Shown: positions 25,235 to 34,722, numbered from the stretch's first letter. The stretch is 38,698 nucleotides of DNA from Herbinix sp. (GCA_029239365.1 JAQZBA010000002.1:1-38698); one strand, 5' to 3'. The notes: generated by a model not told the origin, from the sequence alone. Numbers and translations are program-made.

Positions 25235-26335
25235 GTGAACAAATCAAAAAAAATTAAAAGAGCCGCAGTAGAAACCGGTTTACACGACAAAAAAAAGGAC
25301 AAAATTGTCAGCTCAAAAGTCTTAACAATCGCGTCAATCGTGTTTGTTATCATTCTTGTAGGAGCCTTAGTTTTTGATCAGTTTTATGAGAGCACATACT
25401 TGAAGGTTGATGGTAAGAATTATCATTTGAAAGATTTATCCTATTACATCTATTCTGTAGAGTATCAGTATGATTATTATGATCAGATGTTTGGCGGTAA
25501 TGGAACCTATTGGAATATGTCCGCAGATGAAAGCGGCGCTACCATGCGTGATATAGCGAAGGAAGAGGCTATTGAAACCGCTCTTTACAATGAAGTGCTT
25601 TACAATGAAGCGATAGCGGAAGGTTATTCCTTAACCGATGAGGAGAAAGCGACCATTGATACCAACGCCGACAAAATGATGGAATCTTTGACTGATGCAA
25701 TTATCGATCAGAGTAATTTTACGAAGGAATATCTGTCCGATGTTCTTGGTAAGACAGCCTTAGTAACCAGATATCGTCAGGATAAGGTTGATGCATTGGA
25801 TATTGATGACGAAGGAATTACAGCCGGTATCTCCCGCGATGAGTTCAGACAGTATGATATCGAATATCTCTTCGCATCTAAGAAGACAACCGATGCAGAA
25901 GGTAAATCCGTAGATAAGACTGAGGATGAGAAAACGAAAGCAAAAGATGCCTTAAACACTTATTATGAACAGGCAAAAACTACAGAAGACTGGTCAAAAA
26001 TTATCCCTGCAGATGATGAAACCGTGTCCTACACTACAGATAATTTCATAGCATCCGATACTACCTTTGATGATGAATTCGAGGCACAGATCATGGCAAT
26101 GGAGAATGGTGCCATAGGCGAAGTTCAGGAAACAGAGAGTGGATATTATGCAATCCGCATGATTGATAATGATTCCTCCGAAAGCTATGATAAAGCAGTT
26201 GAGGATGCGATCACCGCTGCTGAGAATGAAGGCTTTACTGCAGTATATGAAGAAATCCTTGCTAAGCATGAATATAAGATAAACCAGACAGCATTGAATT
26301 CCTTATCTATGGGAAGCATTACCTTAGCCAAATAA
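25235..26335 (+). CDS. Membrane-anchored peptidyl-prolyl isomerase-like (PrsA/SurA/parvulin type)
   Basis: 366 residues. Short basic cytosolic N-terminus (KSKKIKRAA), one TM anchor (VLTIASIVFVIILVGALVF), then an extracytoplasmic region: a SurA_N-like helical part with many Tyr residues (YYIYSVEYQYDYYDQMFGG) and a C-terminal parvulin-like part (FRQYDIEYLFASKK through GYYAIRMIDNDSS). Such proteins assist folding of exported proteins. It lacks the lipobox Cys of PrsA. The GTG at 25235 is chosen because GGAGGT lies 8 nt upstream, whereas the ATGs at 25211 and 25220 would have almost no leader. A weak aataatt/aattatt hairpin at 26331-26349 covers the stop. Confidence 0.75.
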   Translation: MNKSKKIKRAAVETGLHDKKKDKIVSSKVLTIASIVFVIILVGALVFDQFYESTYLKVDGKNYHLKDLSYYIYSVEYQYDYYDQMFGGNGTYWNMSADESGATMRDIAKEEAIETALYNEVLYNEAIAEGYSLTDEEKATIDTNADKMMESLTDAIIDQSNFTKEYLSDVLGKTALVTRYRQDKVDALDIDDEGITAGISRDEFRQYDIEYLFASKKTTDAEGKSVDKTEDEKTKAKDALNTYYEQAKTTEDWSKIIPADDETVSYTTDNFIASDTTFDDEFEAQIMAMENGAIGEVQETESGYYAIRMIDNDSSESYDKAVEDAITAAENEGFTAVYEEILAKHEYKINQTALNSLSMGSITLAK

Positions 26336-26418
26336 TTGTTGTAATTATTTTATTAATTCTGAATAATATTTTCCTTTCTAGTTATAATATAGTTGATTAT
26401 TTTAGAAAGGAGATAGCT

Positions 26419-26580
26419 ATGGCAAAGAATAAGAATAATAGCTTCAAGAATAATGCTAGTACTTCCGTTAAGAATGATACTGGCAATTCGAGTAAGAATC
26501 AGTCCGGCGGCTCCATGAAGGATACCAATACCCAAATGCCGGATAATCGCCCTGCACGTAGTGGTCCAGGCGGAGCATAA
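26419..26580 (+). CDS. Small Asn/Ser/Gly-rich protein, spore-protein-like
   Basis: 53 residues, easily missed because of size: starts MAKNKNNSFKNNASTSVKND and ends PDNRPARSGPGGA. Very strong SD GAAAGGAGAT 7 nt before the ATG, and a proper terminator 47 bases after the stop. Composition (Lys, Asn, Ser, Gly, Gln; no hydrophobic core, no Cys or Trp) resembles minor small acid-soluble spore proteins such as SspK or SspN, but no family signature can be claimed. A GAATAA ... TATAATA arrangement about 55 bases upstream might be a promoter. It is monocistronic. Confidence 0.75.
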   Translation: MAKNKNNSFKNNASTSVKNDTGNSSKNQSGGSMKDTNTQMPDNRPARSGPGGA

Positions 26581-26626
26581 TCCTGAATCGCTCTAATGAA
26601 TTTTACAATTTGATGTGTTACAGAAG

Positions 26627-26660
26627 AAGAGTAGTGTGCGAAAACATACTACTCTTTTTT
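26627..26660 (+). terminator. Terminator after the 53-aa gene
   Basis: Stem aagagtagtgtg / catactactctt (one wobble) with a 6-nt loop and a run of six T. Confidence 0.9.
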
Positions 26661-26731
26661 GAATCCAAAATCTCTGAAATCACTGCCTTTTCAAGAAAAT
26701 GGGACCTAGTAGTATTTTTATTAGAATGTGT

Positions 26732-26737
26732 TATAAT
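26732..26737 (+). promoter_or_regulatory. Extended -10 element of the trkA-trkH operon
   Basis: TGTTATAAT: a perfect TATAAT with TG one base upstream (extended -10), 40 bases before the trkA ATG. No convincing -35. Confidence 0.5.
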
Positions 26738-26776
26738 GGAATATAATACAAAAAATGCAAAGGAGCATTATTAAGC

Positions 26777-28132
26777 ATGAGAATACTTATTATCGGCTGC
26801 GGTAAAGTAGGTACAGCCTTAGCCGAGCAGCTGGATCGTGAGGGGCATGATATCATTGTTATAGATAATAAAGCATCCGCTATACATAATGTAATTGATA
26901 CCCTTGATGTCCTGGGAGTAGTAGGAAACGGTGCAAGCTACCATGTTCTTCAAGAGGCAGGGATTGAAACCACCGATATCCTGATTGCAGTAACAAATTC
27001 TGATGAGTTGAACATGTTATGCTGTTTAATAGCAAAGAAGGCAAGTAAGTGCCATACAATAGCCCGTATCCGTAACCCCCAATATAACGAAGAAATTGAT
27101 TTTATCAAGGAAGAGCTTGGCATCTCTATGACCATCAATCCGGAGTTGGAATCCGCCCTGGAGATGGCCCGTTTAATTCGTCTTCCTTCTGCCATAAAGA
27201 TTGAAACCTTTGCAAAAGGGAAGGTTGAACTATTAAAATGTCAGATCCCTAAGGATTCTATCCTAAACAATATGCAAATTAAGAATATTGCTACAAAGAC
27301 ACATTGCAAGGTATTAGTCTGCGCCGTGGAACGCGGTGATGACATCTTTATCCCCGCCGGTGATTTCTTATTGCAATCCTCCGACAAGATATCGATCATT
27401 GCAATGCAAAAACATGCTCCGGAATTCTTTACGAAAATTGGACTGCCACCCTCTCATATCAAGGATATTATGATTGTTGGAGGAGGCATGATAGCCAGCT
27501 ATATAGGAAGTCGTTTTGCCGGTACCGATGTTACGGTAAAAATAATCGAACAGAATAAAGAACGCTGTGAGGAGTTAAGCTCCCATTTACCTGACAGTCT
27601 GATTATCCATGCGAACGGCACCGATAATAATGTATTAATTGAAGAGGGTATCGATACCACGGATGCCTTTGCCTCCTTGACGAATCTGGACGAAGAGAAC
27701 ATTCTTCTCTCCTTGTATGCGCAGAAAAGATGCAAAGCAAAGATATTTACCAAGATAACCAGACTTACCTTTGATGATATCATACGAGATATGAATCTTG
27801 GCGTTATCCTGAATCCCAAACTCTTAACAGCAGACCGAATTATCCGGTATGTCCGCGCCAAGCAAAACTCCTTAGGCAGTAATGTTGAGACGCTATATAA
27901 GTTGGTAGGTAACAAGGTGGAGGCTATGGAATTCCGTGTTAAGAGTAATGCCAGTTTTGTGGGTATCCCTTTGCAGCAGCTTAGAACAAAGGAAAACACG
28001 CTGGTTGGTTGTATCAATCGTAATGGTAAGATTATTATTCCGAATGGTCAAGATACCATCCAGGTAGGTGACACGGTAATCATTGTGACCACTTCCTTCG
28101 GATTAGATGACCTACGCGATATTTTCGAATAG
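26777..28132 (+). CDS. trkA: Trk potassium uptake regulatory subunit TrkA
   Basis: 451 residues with the duplicated architecture of full-length TrkA: RCK_N (MRILIIGCGKVGTALAEQL, Rossmann GCGKVG near residue 7), RCK_C, a second RCK_N (IKDIMIVGGGMIASYIGSRF) and a second RCK_C ending VGDTVIIVTTSFGLDDL. It binds NAD(H)/nucleotides in the cytosol and gates the TrkH channel-like subunit encoded next. AAAGGAGC lies upstream of the ATG. trkH follows 10 bases later. Confidence 0.93.
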   Translation: MRILIIGCGKVGTALAEQLDREGHDIIVIDNKASAIHNVIDTLDVLGVVGNGASYHVLQEAGIETTDILIAVTNSDELNMLCCLIAKKASKCHTIARIRNPQYNEEIDFIKEELGISMTINPELESALEMARLIRLPSAIKIETFAKGKVELLKCQIPKDSILNNMQIKNIATKTHCKVLVCAVERGDDIFIPAGDFLLQSSDKISIIAMQKHAPEFFTKIGLPPSHIKDIMIVGGGMIASYIGSRFAGTDVTVKIIEQNKERCEELSSHLPDSLIIHANGTDNNVLIEEGIDTTDAFASLTNLDEENILLSLYAQKRCKAKIFTKITRLTFDDIIRDMNLGVILNPKLLTADRIIRYVRAKQNSLGSNVETLYKLVGNKVEAMEFRVKSNASFVGIPLQQLRTKENTLVGCINRNGKIIIPNGQDTIQVGDTVIIVTTSFGLDDLRDIFE

Positions 28133-28142
28133 AGGAGCCCTT

Positions 28143-29576
28143 ATGAATAAATCAATTATTTTACATGTTATTGGCTGGATCCTCACGATTGAGGCCTTGT
28201 TTATGGCCCTTCCCGGTATCGTAGCCATGATTTACCAGGAAAAAAGCGGTTATTCTTTCCTAATCACAATGATGGTCTGCTTACTCATCGGCGTTCCACT
28301 CATCATTATGAAACCGAAAAGCCACATCTTTTTCGCTAAGGAAGGTTTTATTTCTGTAGCCTTAGGTTGGATAGTACTTAGTATCATGGGGGCTATGCCC
28401 TTCTATCTCAGTGGTGAGATCCCAAGCTATGTGGATGCATTATTTGAAGTAATCTCAGGCTTTACTACTACGGGTTCCAGTATCTTAAGTGATGTTGAAG
28501 CGCTCTCTTATTGTATGCTCTTCTGGCGTAGCTTTACCCACTGGATCGGTGGCATGGGAATACTTGTGTTCATCCTGGCAATTATGCCTATGGCCGGCGG
28601 AGAAACTATGCATATCATGCGAGCAGAGAGTCCTGGCCCGTCAGTAGAGAAAATCGTTCCTAGAATGCGTTCCACCGCCTCCCTGCTTTATATTATCTAT
28701 TTCGCAATGACCGTAATCCAGATAATCCTTCTGCTAGCCGGCGGTATGCCGTTGTTCGACTCTCTTACCATAACCTTTGGCACTGCAGGCACCGGTGGTT
28801 TTGCGATTAAGAATTCCAGTCTGGCCGATTACACTAGTTATCAACAAAATGTTACTACTATATTTATGTTTCTGTTCGGAGTCAACTTCAATATTTATTA
28901 CCTTATCCTGTTTAAGAAAGCGAAGGTTGCCTTTAAAAGTGAGGAGCTGAGAGCATATTTCCTCATTGTAATAACAGCAATCATATTGATTGCCTTGAAT
29001 CTTGGAGGTATTAAGAACTTCTTCCCTTCGATTCATCATGCTGCATTTCAGGTGTCATCCATTATAACTACAACAGGATATGCTACCGTTGATTTTAATC
29101 ATTGGCCCACCTTTTCGAAAACAATACTTGTATGGATCATGTTCATTGGCGCTTGCGCAGGTAGTACCGGCGGTGGTCTTAAGGTTTCCCGTATTGTTAT
29201 TCTGTTTAAAACCATATGTAAAGAAATGTCCTATCTGGTACATAAACGAAGCATAAAGATTATTAAGTTTGACGGCAAAAAAATAGAGCACGAAACCATG
29301 CGCTCCATCAATGTATTTTTTGTTTCTTATATTTTGATCTTTGCAGTATCAGTTCTAATTGTCAGTCTTGATAATTTTGATTTTACATCCAGTTTTACAG
29401 CTGTAGCCGCTACGATCAATAATGTTGGTCCCGGCCTTGAGGTAGTAGGTCCGATCGGTAATTTTGGTGGATTTTCAATTTTATCGAAATTTGTAATGAT
29501 GTTTGATATGCTTTGCGGACGACTGGAAGTATTTCCTATGTTATTGTTATTCAACCCTAAGAACTGGAAGAAGTAG
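28143..29576 (+). CDS. trkH: Trk potassium uptake membrane subunit TrkH
   Basis: 477 residues, about ten TM helices, with the four pseudo-repeated selectivity-filter loops of the Trk/Ktr superfamily visible: FTTTGSS (ISGFTTTGSSIL), GTAGTGGFAIKN, SSIITTTGYATVDF and ATINNVGPGLEVVGP. The WRSFTHWIGGMGILVFIL segment is a strong TrkH signature. The ATG at 28143 has AGAGGAG 6 nt upstream; an in-frame start at 28107 would lie inside trkA. Forms the K+ pathway, regulated by TrkA. Confidence 0.94.
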   Translation: MNKSIILHVIGWILTIEALFMALPGIVAMIYQEKSGYSFLITMMVCLLIGVPLIIMKPKSHIFFAKEGFISVALGWIVLSIMGAMPFYLSGEIPSYVDALFEVISGFTTTGSSILSDVEALSYCMLFWRSFTHWIGGMGILVFILAIMPMAGGETMHIMRAESPGPSVEKIVPRMRSTASLLYIIYFAMTVIQIILLLAGGMPLFDSLTITFGTAGTGGFAIKNSSLADYTSYQQNVTTIFMFLFGVNFNIYYLILFKKAKVAFKSEELRAYFLIVITAIILIALNLGGIKNFFPSIHHAAFQVSSIITTTGYATVDFNHWPTFSKTILVWIMFIGACAGSTGGGLKVSRIVILFKTICKEMSYLVHKRSIKIIKFDGKKIEHETMRSINVFFVSYILIFAVSVLIVSLDNFDFTSSFTAVAATINNVGPGLEVVGPIGNFGGFSILSKFVMMFDMLCGRLEVFPMLLLFNPKNWKK

Positions 29577-29614
29577 TTAGTATATCCTCCTGCTTCTGTA
29601 CTATTTAAAGAAAA

Positions 29615-29747
29615 TGGTTCAAGTATTAAAAGTCAGAGTCCCCATGAAATACCCAGATATGAATTATCACACGTCAATTTACAGAATGCCTATTCATGCA
29701 TGAATATTCACTTTGTTCTCTTATTACAACTTTTAACGCTTGAACCA
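29615..29747. repeat. 133-bp inverted-repeat element between convergent genes
   Basis: Terminal arms 29615-29633 and 29729-29747 match at 17 of 19 positions (TGGTTCAAG..TTAAAAGT). The centre holds a perfect palindrome ATTCATGCATGAAT near 29693-29706. The span is longer than a simple terminator and lies between the trkH and DUF3298 stops. No clear target duplication or T-tract. Confidence 0.6.
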
Positions 29748-29775
29748 ATATTAATATACTAAGACTTTCTTATCC

Positions 29776-30459
29776 TCAGCACTTTGGCATAGAAGCACCG
29801 CCCGGCCCATAGGGAATAACAAAGGTTGGAATGCCTGCCGCATAAGGCGCGATATCATATTGTTGAAAATAGATGACAAGCCCCTCTTTACTTAAGTAAA
29901 AGTTATTTGTCTTAAAATTCTCTTTCACCAATTTCTCATAATCTTCAAAGTACATTGCATTTTCCTTCGTTAGCTCATCCTCTATCTGCTTATTGATGGT
30001 CTGTATCAAGAAGTCTTTGTAATTACTGCGATGAGGGAAAAAGTCCCCCAACTCCATTCGCTTGCTCTTAGTCAAATTCCAGGTATCAGAATATCTTACT
30101 GTTAATCCGTGCGCCCCACCTGCATATTCATACTGGTCAAAATAAAGACTAATCATACAGTTCTGATTATAGGTAACCACAAAATCCACAAAGGCTTCAA
30201 ATTCTCTGATAGGATAATTATTAGCAACAGAATATTCATATTCCACCATAGCCATCTGATATAAATTCATGATATTTGATCTTTCGTACATCACAGCTTT
30301 TGTTCTGTATAATGAATTAAGCTTAGCAAGCAGTGTCTGATATGAATCTGAGATGAATTGAGGATACTTTATCGTATACCGCATGATGTTCACGTTTTTA
30401 TAATACATGTCCTGCTGTAATGTCTTCTCTCTTACCAGGACCCGGTCTCCAACTGTCAA
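29776..30459 (-). CDS. DUF3298 domain protein
   Basis: 227 residues. The N-terminal half is DUF4163-like (NIMRYTIKYPQFISDSYQTL), and the C-terminal half is DUF3298 with YAGGAHGLTVRYSDTWNLT and NFYLSKEGLVIYFQQYDIAP then YAAGIPTFVIPY. This pair is found in extracytoplasmic regions of PdaC- or RsiV-type proteins, which bind envelope ligands such as lysozyme or peptidoglycan. No signal peptide or TM is seen here, so its location is unclear. The start is a TTG at 30459, supported by AAGGAGGGG 5-6 nt upstream. Confidence 0.82.
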   Translation of the reverse strand: MTVGDRVLVREKTLQQDMYYKNVNIMRYTIKYPQFISDSYQTLLAKLNSLYRTKAVMYERSNIMNLYQMAMVEYEYSVANNYPIREFEAFVDFVVTYNQNCMISLYFDQYEYAGGAHGLTVRYSDTWNLTKSKRMELGDFFPHRSNYKDFLIQTINKQIEDELTKENAMYFEDYEKLVKENFKTNNFYLSKEGLVIYFQQYDIAPYAAGIPTFVIPYGPGGASMPKC

Positions 30460-30547
30460 ACAGATCCCCTCCTTAACAGGTTATCCTTTAGCATATCATA
30501 TGCGACTGCATTGCTTGATATTCTTGTCTATTAAACTATGACAAAAC

Positions 30548-30577
30548 AAAGGGATTTGCACGATGCAAATCCCTTTT
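30548..30577 (-). terminator. Terminator of putP
   Basis: Perfect stem aagggatttgca / tgcaaatccctt with a 3-nt loop, 48 bases after the putP stop; on the minus strand followed by TTTGTTTTGT. Confidence 0.88.
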
Positions 30578-30624
30578 CAATCTCCATATGTTATGGTTCG
30601 ATTCATTATTTAATTCTAGTCTAA

Positions 30625-32181
30625 TTAATCCTTATATACTTTTGCCTGCTCAAATTCTGCCTTCATCTCAGCACTTGGTTCCTTAGATAACAAGGAAATT
30701 ACTACGATTACGAGACAGGAGAAAAGGAATGCCGGTAGTAGTTCATAGATATTCCAGACACCTCCTAAGGGTCTGATTACGTACTTCCAGAAGAAAACCA
30801 TGATACCACCTGCTAACATTCCGCCAATGGCTCCCTCTCTCGTCGTTCTCTTCCAGAACAGGGAGAATAGCATGATTGGACCAAAAGTTGCACCGAAGCC
30901 AGCCCAAGCAAAGGCAACTACAGTAAAAATTACACTATTACTATCTAAAGCGATTAAGATACCCACAATGGCAATCGCAAGTAGAACAATTCTGGATATT
31001 CGCATCACCTGTTTATCAGTAGCATTTTTCTTAAATAATCCCTGATAAATATTCTTAGATATTGCTGATGAAGCAATCAGCAGGTAGGAATCTGAGGAAC
31101 TGATGGTAGCCGCAAGAATTCCTGCCATTGCCATTCCCGCAAGTACTGTCGGTAATAGATTCGTTGACATTGTAATGAATATCTTCTCCGCATCGCCCGC
31201 GGTTAGATGCTCCGTGGGGAAAGCCACACGGCCTATGATACCGATAAACACTGCAGCAAATAAGGAAATCGCGCACCAGGTCGTAGCAATACGTCTTGAT
31301 TTTGATATCTCGCGATGAGATCTGATCGCCATGAAACGAAGTAATACCTGAGGCATACCAAAGTATCCGAGACCCCAGGATAAGGTAGAGATGATAGTGA
31401 CAAACCCATATGTTCCGGCCTTACCGAACAACGGTGCTCCGCTTTCGGATATCTGCTGTATTCCATCCTTCATATCCGGAGTTGCAATACCGAAGAAGTC
31501 CAAAAATCCGGGCACATTCTTCAGATTATCAAAAACCGCAACAGGACCTCCTGCATAGATCACACCGGTAATCAATATAACTAGCAGTGCAACAATCATA
31601 ACAATTGACTGCATAAAGTCGGAAGCACTCTCAGCCAAAAAGCCTCCTAGGAAGGTGTAAACGATAACAAAAATTGCTCCTGCTATCATCATATATTGAT
31701 AAGGAATACCAAATAAGGTATTGAAAAGCTTACCTACACTAACAAAGCAGCTTGAGGCATAGACAGTAAAGAAAACCATGATAAACAAAGCTGCAATTGA
31801 CATAATTATCTTTTTACTTTCCTTAAATCGATGACTGAAAAAGTCCGGGATTGTTATTGAGTCATTAGCAATAATAGAATATGCATGTAATCTCTTCGCT
31901 ACAATCAGCCAGTTGATATAAGTTCCTGCCAATAATCCAATAGCAGTCCATGCGGCATCACTAAAACCATAGAAGTATGCTACCCCGGGAAGACCCATCA
32001 GCAACCAACCACTCATATCGGAAGCCTCGGCACTCATTGCCGCAATCCAAGGTCCCAGAGAACGTCCTCCAAGGAAATAATTGTCCGAGCTTTCGTTCGC
32101 ACGTTTAGAAAAAAACAAACCGATTCCGATTACTAATGCCATATAGACGCACATGACAATAAGTATTTGCACATTATCCAT
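30625..32181 (-). CDS. putP: Sodium/proline symporter PutP
   Basis: 518 residues, about 13 TM helices, solute:sodium symporter family. PutP hallmarks: YFLGGRSLGPWIAAMSAEAS followed by DMSGWLLMGLPG, then TIPDFFSHRFKE, the FLGGFLAESASDFMQSIVMI stretch, WGLGYFGMPQVLLRFMAI and MAGILAATISSSDSYLL. Imports proline with Na+. The ATG at 32181 has GGGAGGG 5 nt upstream; the frame is open to 32250 but those residues are not family-like. Stands alone with its own terminator. Confidence 0.92.
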   Translation of the reverse strand: MDNVQILIVMCVYMALVIGIGLFFSKRANESSDNYFLGGRSLGPWIAAMSAEASDMSGWLLMGLPGVAYFYGFSDAAWTAIGLLAGTYINWLIVAKRLHAYSIIANDSITIPDFFSHRFKESKKIIMSIAALFIMVFFTVYASSCFVSVGKLFNTLFGIPYQYMMIAGAIFVIVYTFLGGFLAESASDFMQSIVMIVALLVILITGVIYAGGPVAVFDNLKNVPGFLDFFGIATPDMKDGIQQISESGAPLFGKAGTYGFVTIISTLSWGLGYFGMPQVLLRFMAIRSHREISKSRRIATTWCAISLFAAVFIGIIGRVAFPTEHLTAGDAEKIFITMSTNLLPTVLAGMAMAGILAATISSSDSYLLIASSAISKNIYQGLFKKNATDKQVMRISRIVLLAIAIVGILIALDSNSVIFTVVAFAWAGFGATFGPIMLFSLFWKRTTREGAIGGMLAGGIMVFFWKYVIRPLGGVWNIYELLPAFLFSCLVIVVISLLSKEPSAEMKAEFEQAKVYKD

Positions 32182-32387
32182 AAATACCCTCCCGTTAATA
32201 TTTAATACAAATTTACGTATAATTATACCAGAGATGCAGTAAGGATACAAGTTGCTATTTCAGAAATATGAATTATGAACCGGATAATGAACATTGTTCC
32301 CAAAGTGATTAAGCCAAAAGTAAAACAGTGAATACATGTGCATCTATATTCAGATGGAGCAGACCAACTGATAATCCTTTTTAAGTA

Positions 32388-34475
32388 TTAACGAATGGGG
32401 CAGGCTCCTGTCTCGCACTCCTTATCAAGAATCTCGCGCTCTTCTGCATCCTCCATCGAAGCCAACAGCTCATAATCAATAGGCTTTACCTTCTTCATCC
32501 TCTCCTCATAATCCTCCTTAGTCGTACATTCATAGGGAAGCAGTGGATAGGTCTCCTCCATCAGTGGAAGGAACGTGATTCCGACAGTATATTCAAAGTT
32601 ATCATATAACCATTGGGCGACCTCTTCCCATTCATGCTCTCTGACATGAACCGTAATCGATGTATTGTGATCAGACCAGTGAAGCATGGAAAGCTTATAG
32701 AGCTCCAGCTGCTCGATGGCTCCGACCTCATACTTTGTTCTGCCTTTCGGTGCTTTGATAGGGAACTCAATTACCTTAACCTGGCAATCCTCATCACTCT
32801 GTCCATTCTCGTTATAGATAGGATAGCTACTCTGGGCTTCGATCATCTTATACAGAGGGTCGGAGGCGGAGATGCGAATTCTTCTGATATAGTAGTTCGA
32901 ATGAGCGTAATGAATTCCTGAGCTGACGCAGGGAAGGGTTGATAGGCTTCCTTCCGGTTTAACCGTTGTCATCAGCTTAGGAGGGATAATCCCTAGTTCC
33001 TCACAATACCGTTTGCCCTCAGTATGAACAACTTCCCTTAGCTCCTCCAACAATATTGCTAATTCCTCATAACTCATCTTCGTCTTATTCACCATGTCCA
33101 TCATCCCGGTTAGTGAGACACCGATAATGCGATCCTCCTGCATCACCCTATTCCACTCGGGAAGCTCCACCTCGACTAAGGTCATCCGTACCGCAACTCT
33201 CGTAGATAGCTCAATTACCTTCTTTAACGCATCCATATCAAGCTTTTTATCCTTAACAAAAGCCATCAGGTTATTGGTTGTCAGATTACAGCACTGCTTC
33301 GACCTTAGCAGAATCTCCCCACAGGGATTACTTCCACGGAAGGATGGCTTCCTTCGAAGTGCTTCAGAGGCGTTGATAAAGCCCGGCTCCCCATTTATTT
33401 TAATTGAATTGATAATCTCCTTAATGCGTTCCAAGGATGGTCTATGACTATAAAGAATTGAATTATTACTCATCTTGCGATGTGAAATCTCCGGATCCTC
33501 CAGCCACTTTCCGTCAACCACCTGATAGATATTACGCTTTGCCCTGATTACTTCGTCATCATCCTCATCGCAGATTACCATCATAGCACTACGTCTGACA
33601 CCGCCGGATACAACGTTTTCGCTGATGATGGTAGCAACATCCAGAATGTCGATTGCTCTTAACCGATCTTCCTGTCTGCCATAGAAGACGCGGTTCATCT
33701 TCTCAAACATTCTCTTAATGGATTTATGTCCGGAAGCCCTTCCGCCAAATCGCTTCAGCCGTTCGCCCTCAGGTCTTACATAGCTATAATCAATGATCAA
33801 CTTAGTAATGTGATTGTATTGGTCCGCAGTGACAAGCTTGAAATAAGTATCCAGAGCCTCACACCAGCCTTCTTTACTGTCTCCAACCTTCAGAACCGCA
33901 GTCGTATCTTCACTTAGTTGGATAACCAAACTGGAATGCTCCATCTCGGCCTTCGGCGTAGAGAGCCGTACATTAATGTCATAGCTGCTCTCCAGCTCAA
34001 TATGGCGTACCAGAGGCAACCTTGCGACGTGATCTTTATCAATTCTAAGTCCGACACCGCTTCCTACCATCAATAGATAGAATACATCTACCAGGTCTCT
34101 CATGGTCTCAATATTAGTAAAAGCACAGTTGTAATTAGATAAGGGATATTGCTTTACTACTTCGCTTCCGCCCATATACAAGGTTCTTCCTGAGGTAAAG
34201 GTACGCAGATAATAAAGGTTGTCATAAAGAAGCTCTGCTTCTTTTATTTCCTCCTGCAGATTCACTGCTATGTTATGCTTTCGTTTATATTCCATACCTA
34301 GTTCGACATTGTACTGTGTTGTCCTTAGCACAGTCTCGTACCAGTTCTCTCTTCTCCTCTTATCTTCCAGATATCTGGAGTAGGTTCGTAGGTACACGAA
34401 TTCTCCGATATGACTCAGAGGAGATTTCTGATCTCTATATCGATCGACAAATTCTTTCGACAATAATCTCTCCAT
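32388..34475 (-). CDS. nrdJ: Adenosylcobalamin-dependent ribonucleoside-triphosphate reductase (class II, monomeric)
   Basis: 695 residues, like the monomeric Lactobacillus leichmannii RTPR. Reduces NTPs to dNTPs using a cobalamin-derived thiyl radical. Visible: C117 (SNYNCAFTN), radical Cys C385 with E387 in GSNPCGEILL, C395/C396 (SKQCCNLTTNN) and the C-terminal redox pair C687/C692 in CETGACPIR. ATG 34475 has AAGGAGGG 5 nt upstream; frame open to 34502. The promoter is covered by two NrdR boxes, so it should be repressed when dNTPs are sufficient. No cobalamin riboswitch fold is evident in the 85-nt leader. Confidence 0.93.
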   Translation of the reverse strand: MERLLSKEFVDRYRDQKSPLSHIGEFVYLRTYSRYLEDKRRRENWYETVLRTTQYNVELGMEYKRKHNIAVNLQEEIKEAELLYDNLYYLRTFTSGRTLYMGGSEVVKQYPLSNYNCAFTNIETMRDLVDVFYLLMVGSGVGLRIDKDHVARLPLVRHIELESSYDINVRLSTPKAEMEHSSLVIQLSEDTTAVLKVGDSKEGWCEALDTYFKLVTADQYNHITKLIIDYSYVRPEGERLKRFGGRASGHKSIKRMFEKMNRVFYGRQEDRLRAIDILDVATIISENVVSGGVRRSAMMVICDEDDDEVIRAKRNIYQVVDGKWLEDPEISHRKMSNNSILYSHRPSLERIKEIINSIKINGEPGFINASEALRRKPSFRGSNPCGEILLRSKQCCNLTTNNLMAFVKDKKLDMDALKKVIELSTRVAVRMTLVEVELPEWNRVMQEDRIIGVSLTGMMDMVNKTKMSYEELAILLEELREVVHTEGKRYCEELGIIPPKLMTTVKPEGSLSTLPCVSSGIHYAHSNYYIRRIRISASDPLYKMIEAQSSYPIYNENGQSDEDCQVKVIEFPIKAPKGRTKYEVGAIEQLELYKLSMLHWSDHNTSITVHVREHEWEEVAQWLYDNFEYTVGITFLPLMEETYPLLPYECTTKEDYEERMKKVKPIDYELLASMEDAEEREILDKECETGACPIR

Positions 34476-34540
34476 AAAGCCCTCCTTACTCCTCATGAAC
34501 ATAGGTTATCATGAAGTCTTTCTCTAATGCAAAATGAAAT

Positions 34541-34556
34541 ACACAATATATTGTAT
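34541..34556. promoter_or_regulatory. NrdR box 1 (at the nrdJ transcription start)
   Basis: ACACAATATATTGTAT, matching the NrdR consensus (acaCwATATAtwGtgt). Lies just downstream of the -10, so a bound repressor would cover the start point. Confidence 0.75.
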
Positions 34557-34560
34557 TAGT

Positions 34561-34590
34561 ATTATATCCCAGACACAATATATATGTCAA
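34561..34590 (-). promoter_or_regulatory. SigA promoter of nrdJ
   Basis: On the minus strand a perfect TTGACA (34585-34590), 18-base spacer and perfect TATAAT (34561-34566). Interleaved with both NrdR boxes. Confidence 0.8.
34573..34588. promoter_or_regulatory. NrdR box 2 (in the nrdJ promoter spacer)
   Basis: ACACAATATATATGTC, centred 32 bp from box 1, i.e. about three helical turns, the arrangement typical of NrdR operators. It overlaps the -35. Confidence 0.72.
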
Positions 34591-34722
34591 TCATCCATTT
34601 GATCCTCTCCTTATCTTCATAAGATTTCCTTATTTTATGTCAAATATACTGTAACTTATGTCACTAACAAATCAATGTCAGCATATATAAATAGTGAATA
34701 ATTTGTAAAGGAGTGTATTATT

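Noticed and set aside
34476-34560. Cobalamin riboswitch ahead of the B12-dependent nrdJ
   Set aside because: The leader from the promoter to the start codon is under 90 nt, too short for the fold; NrdR boxes account for regulation.
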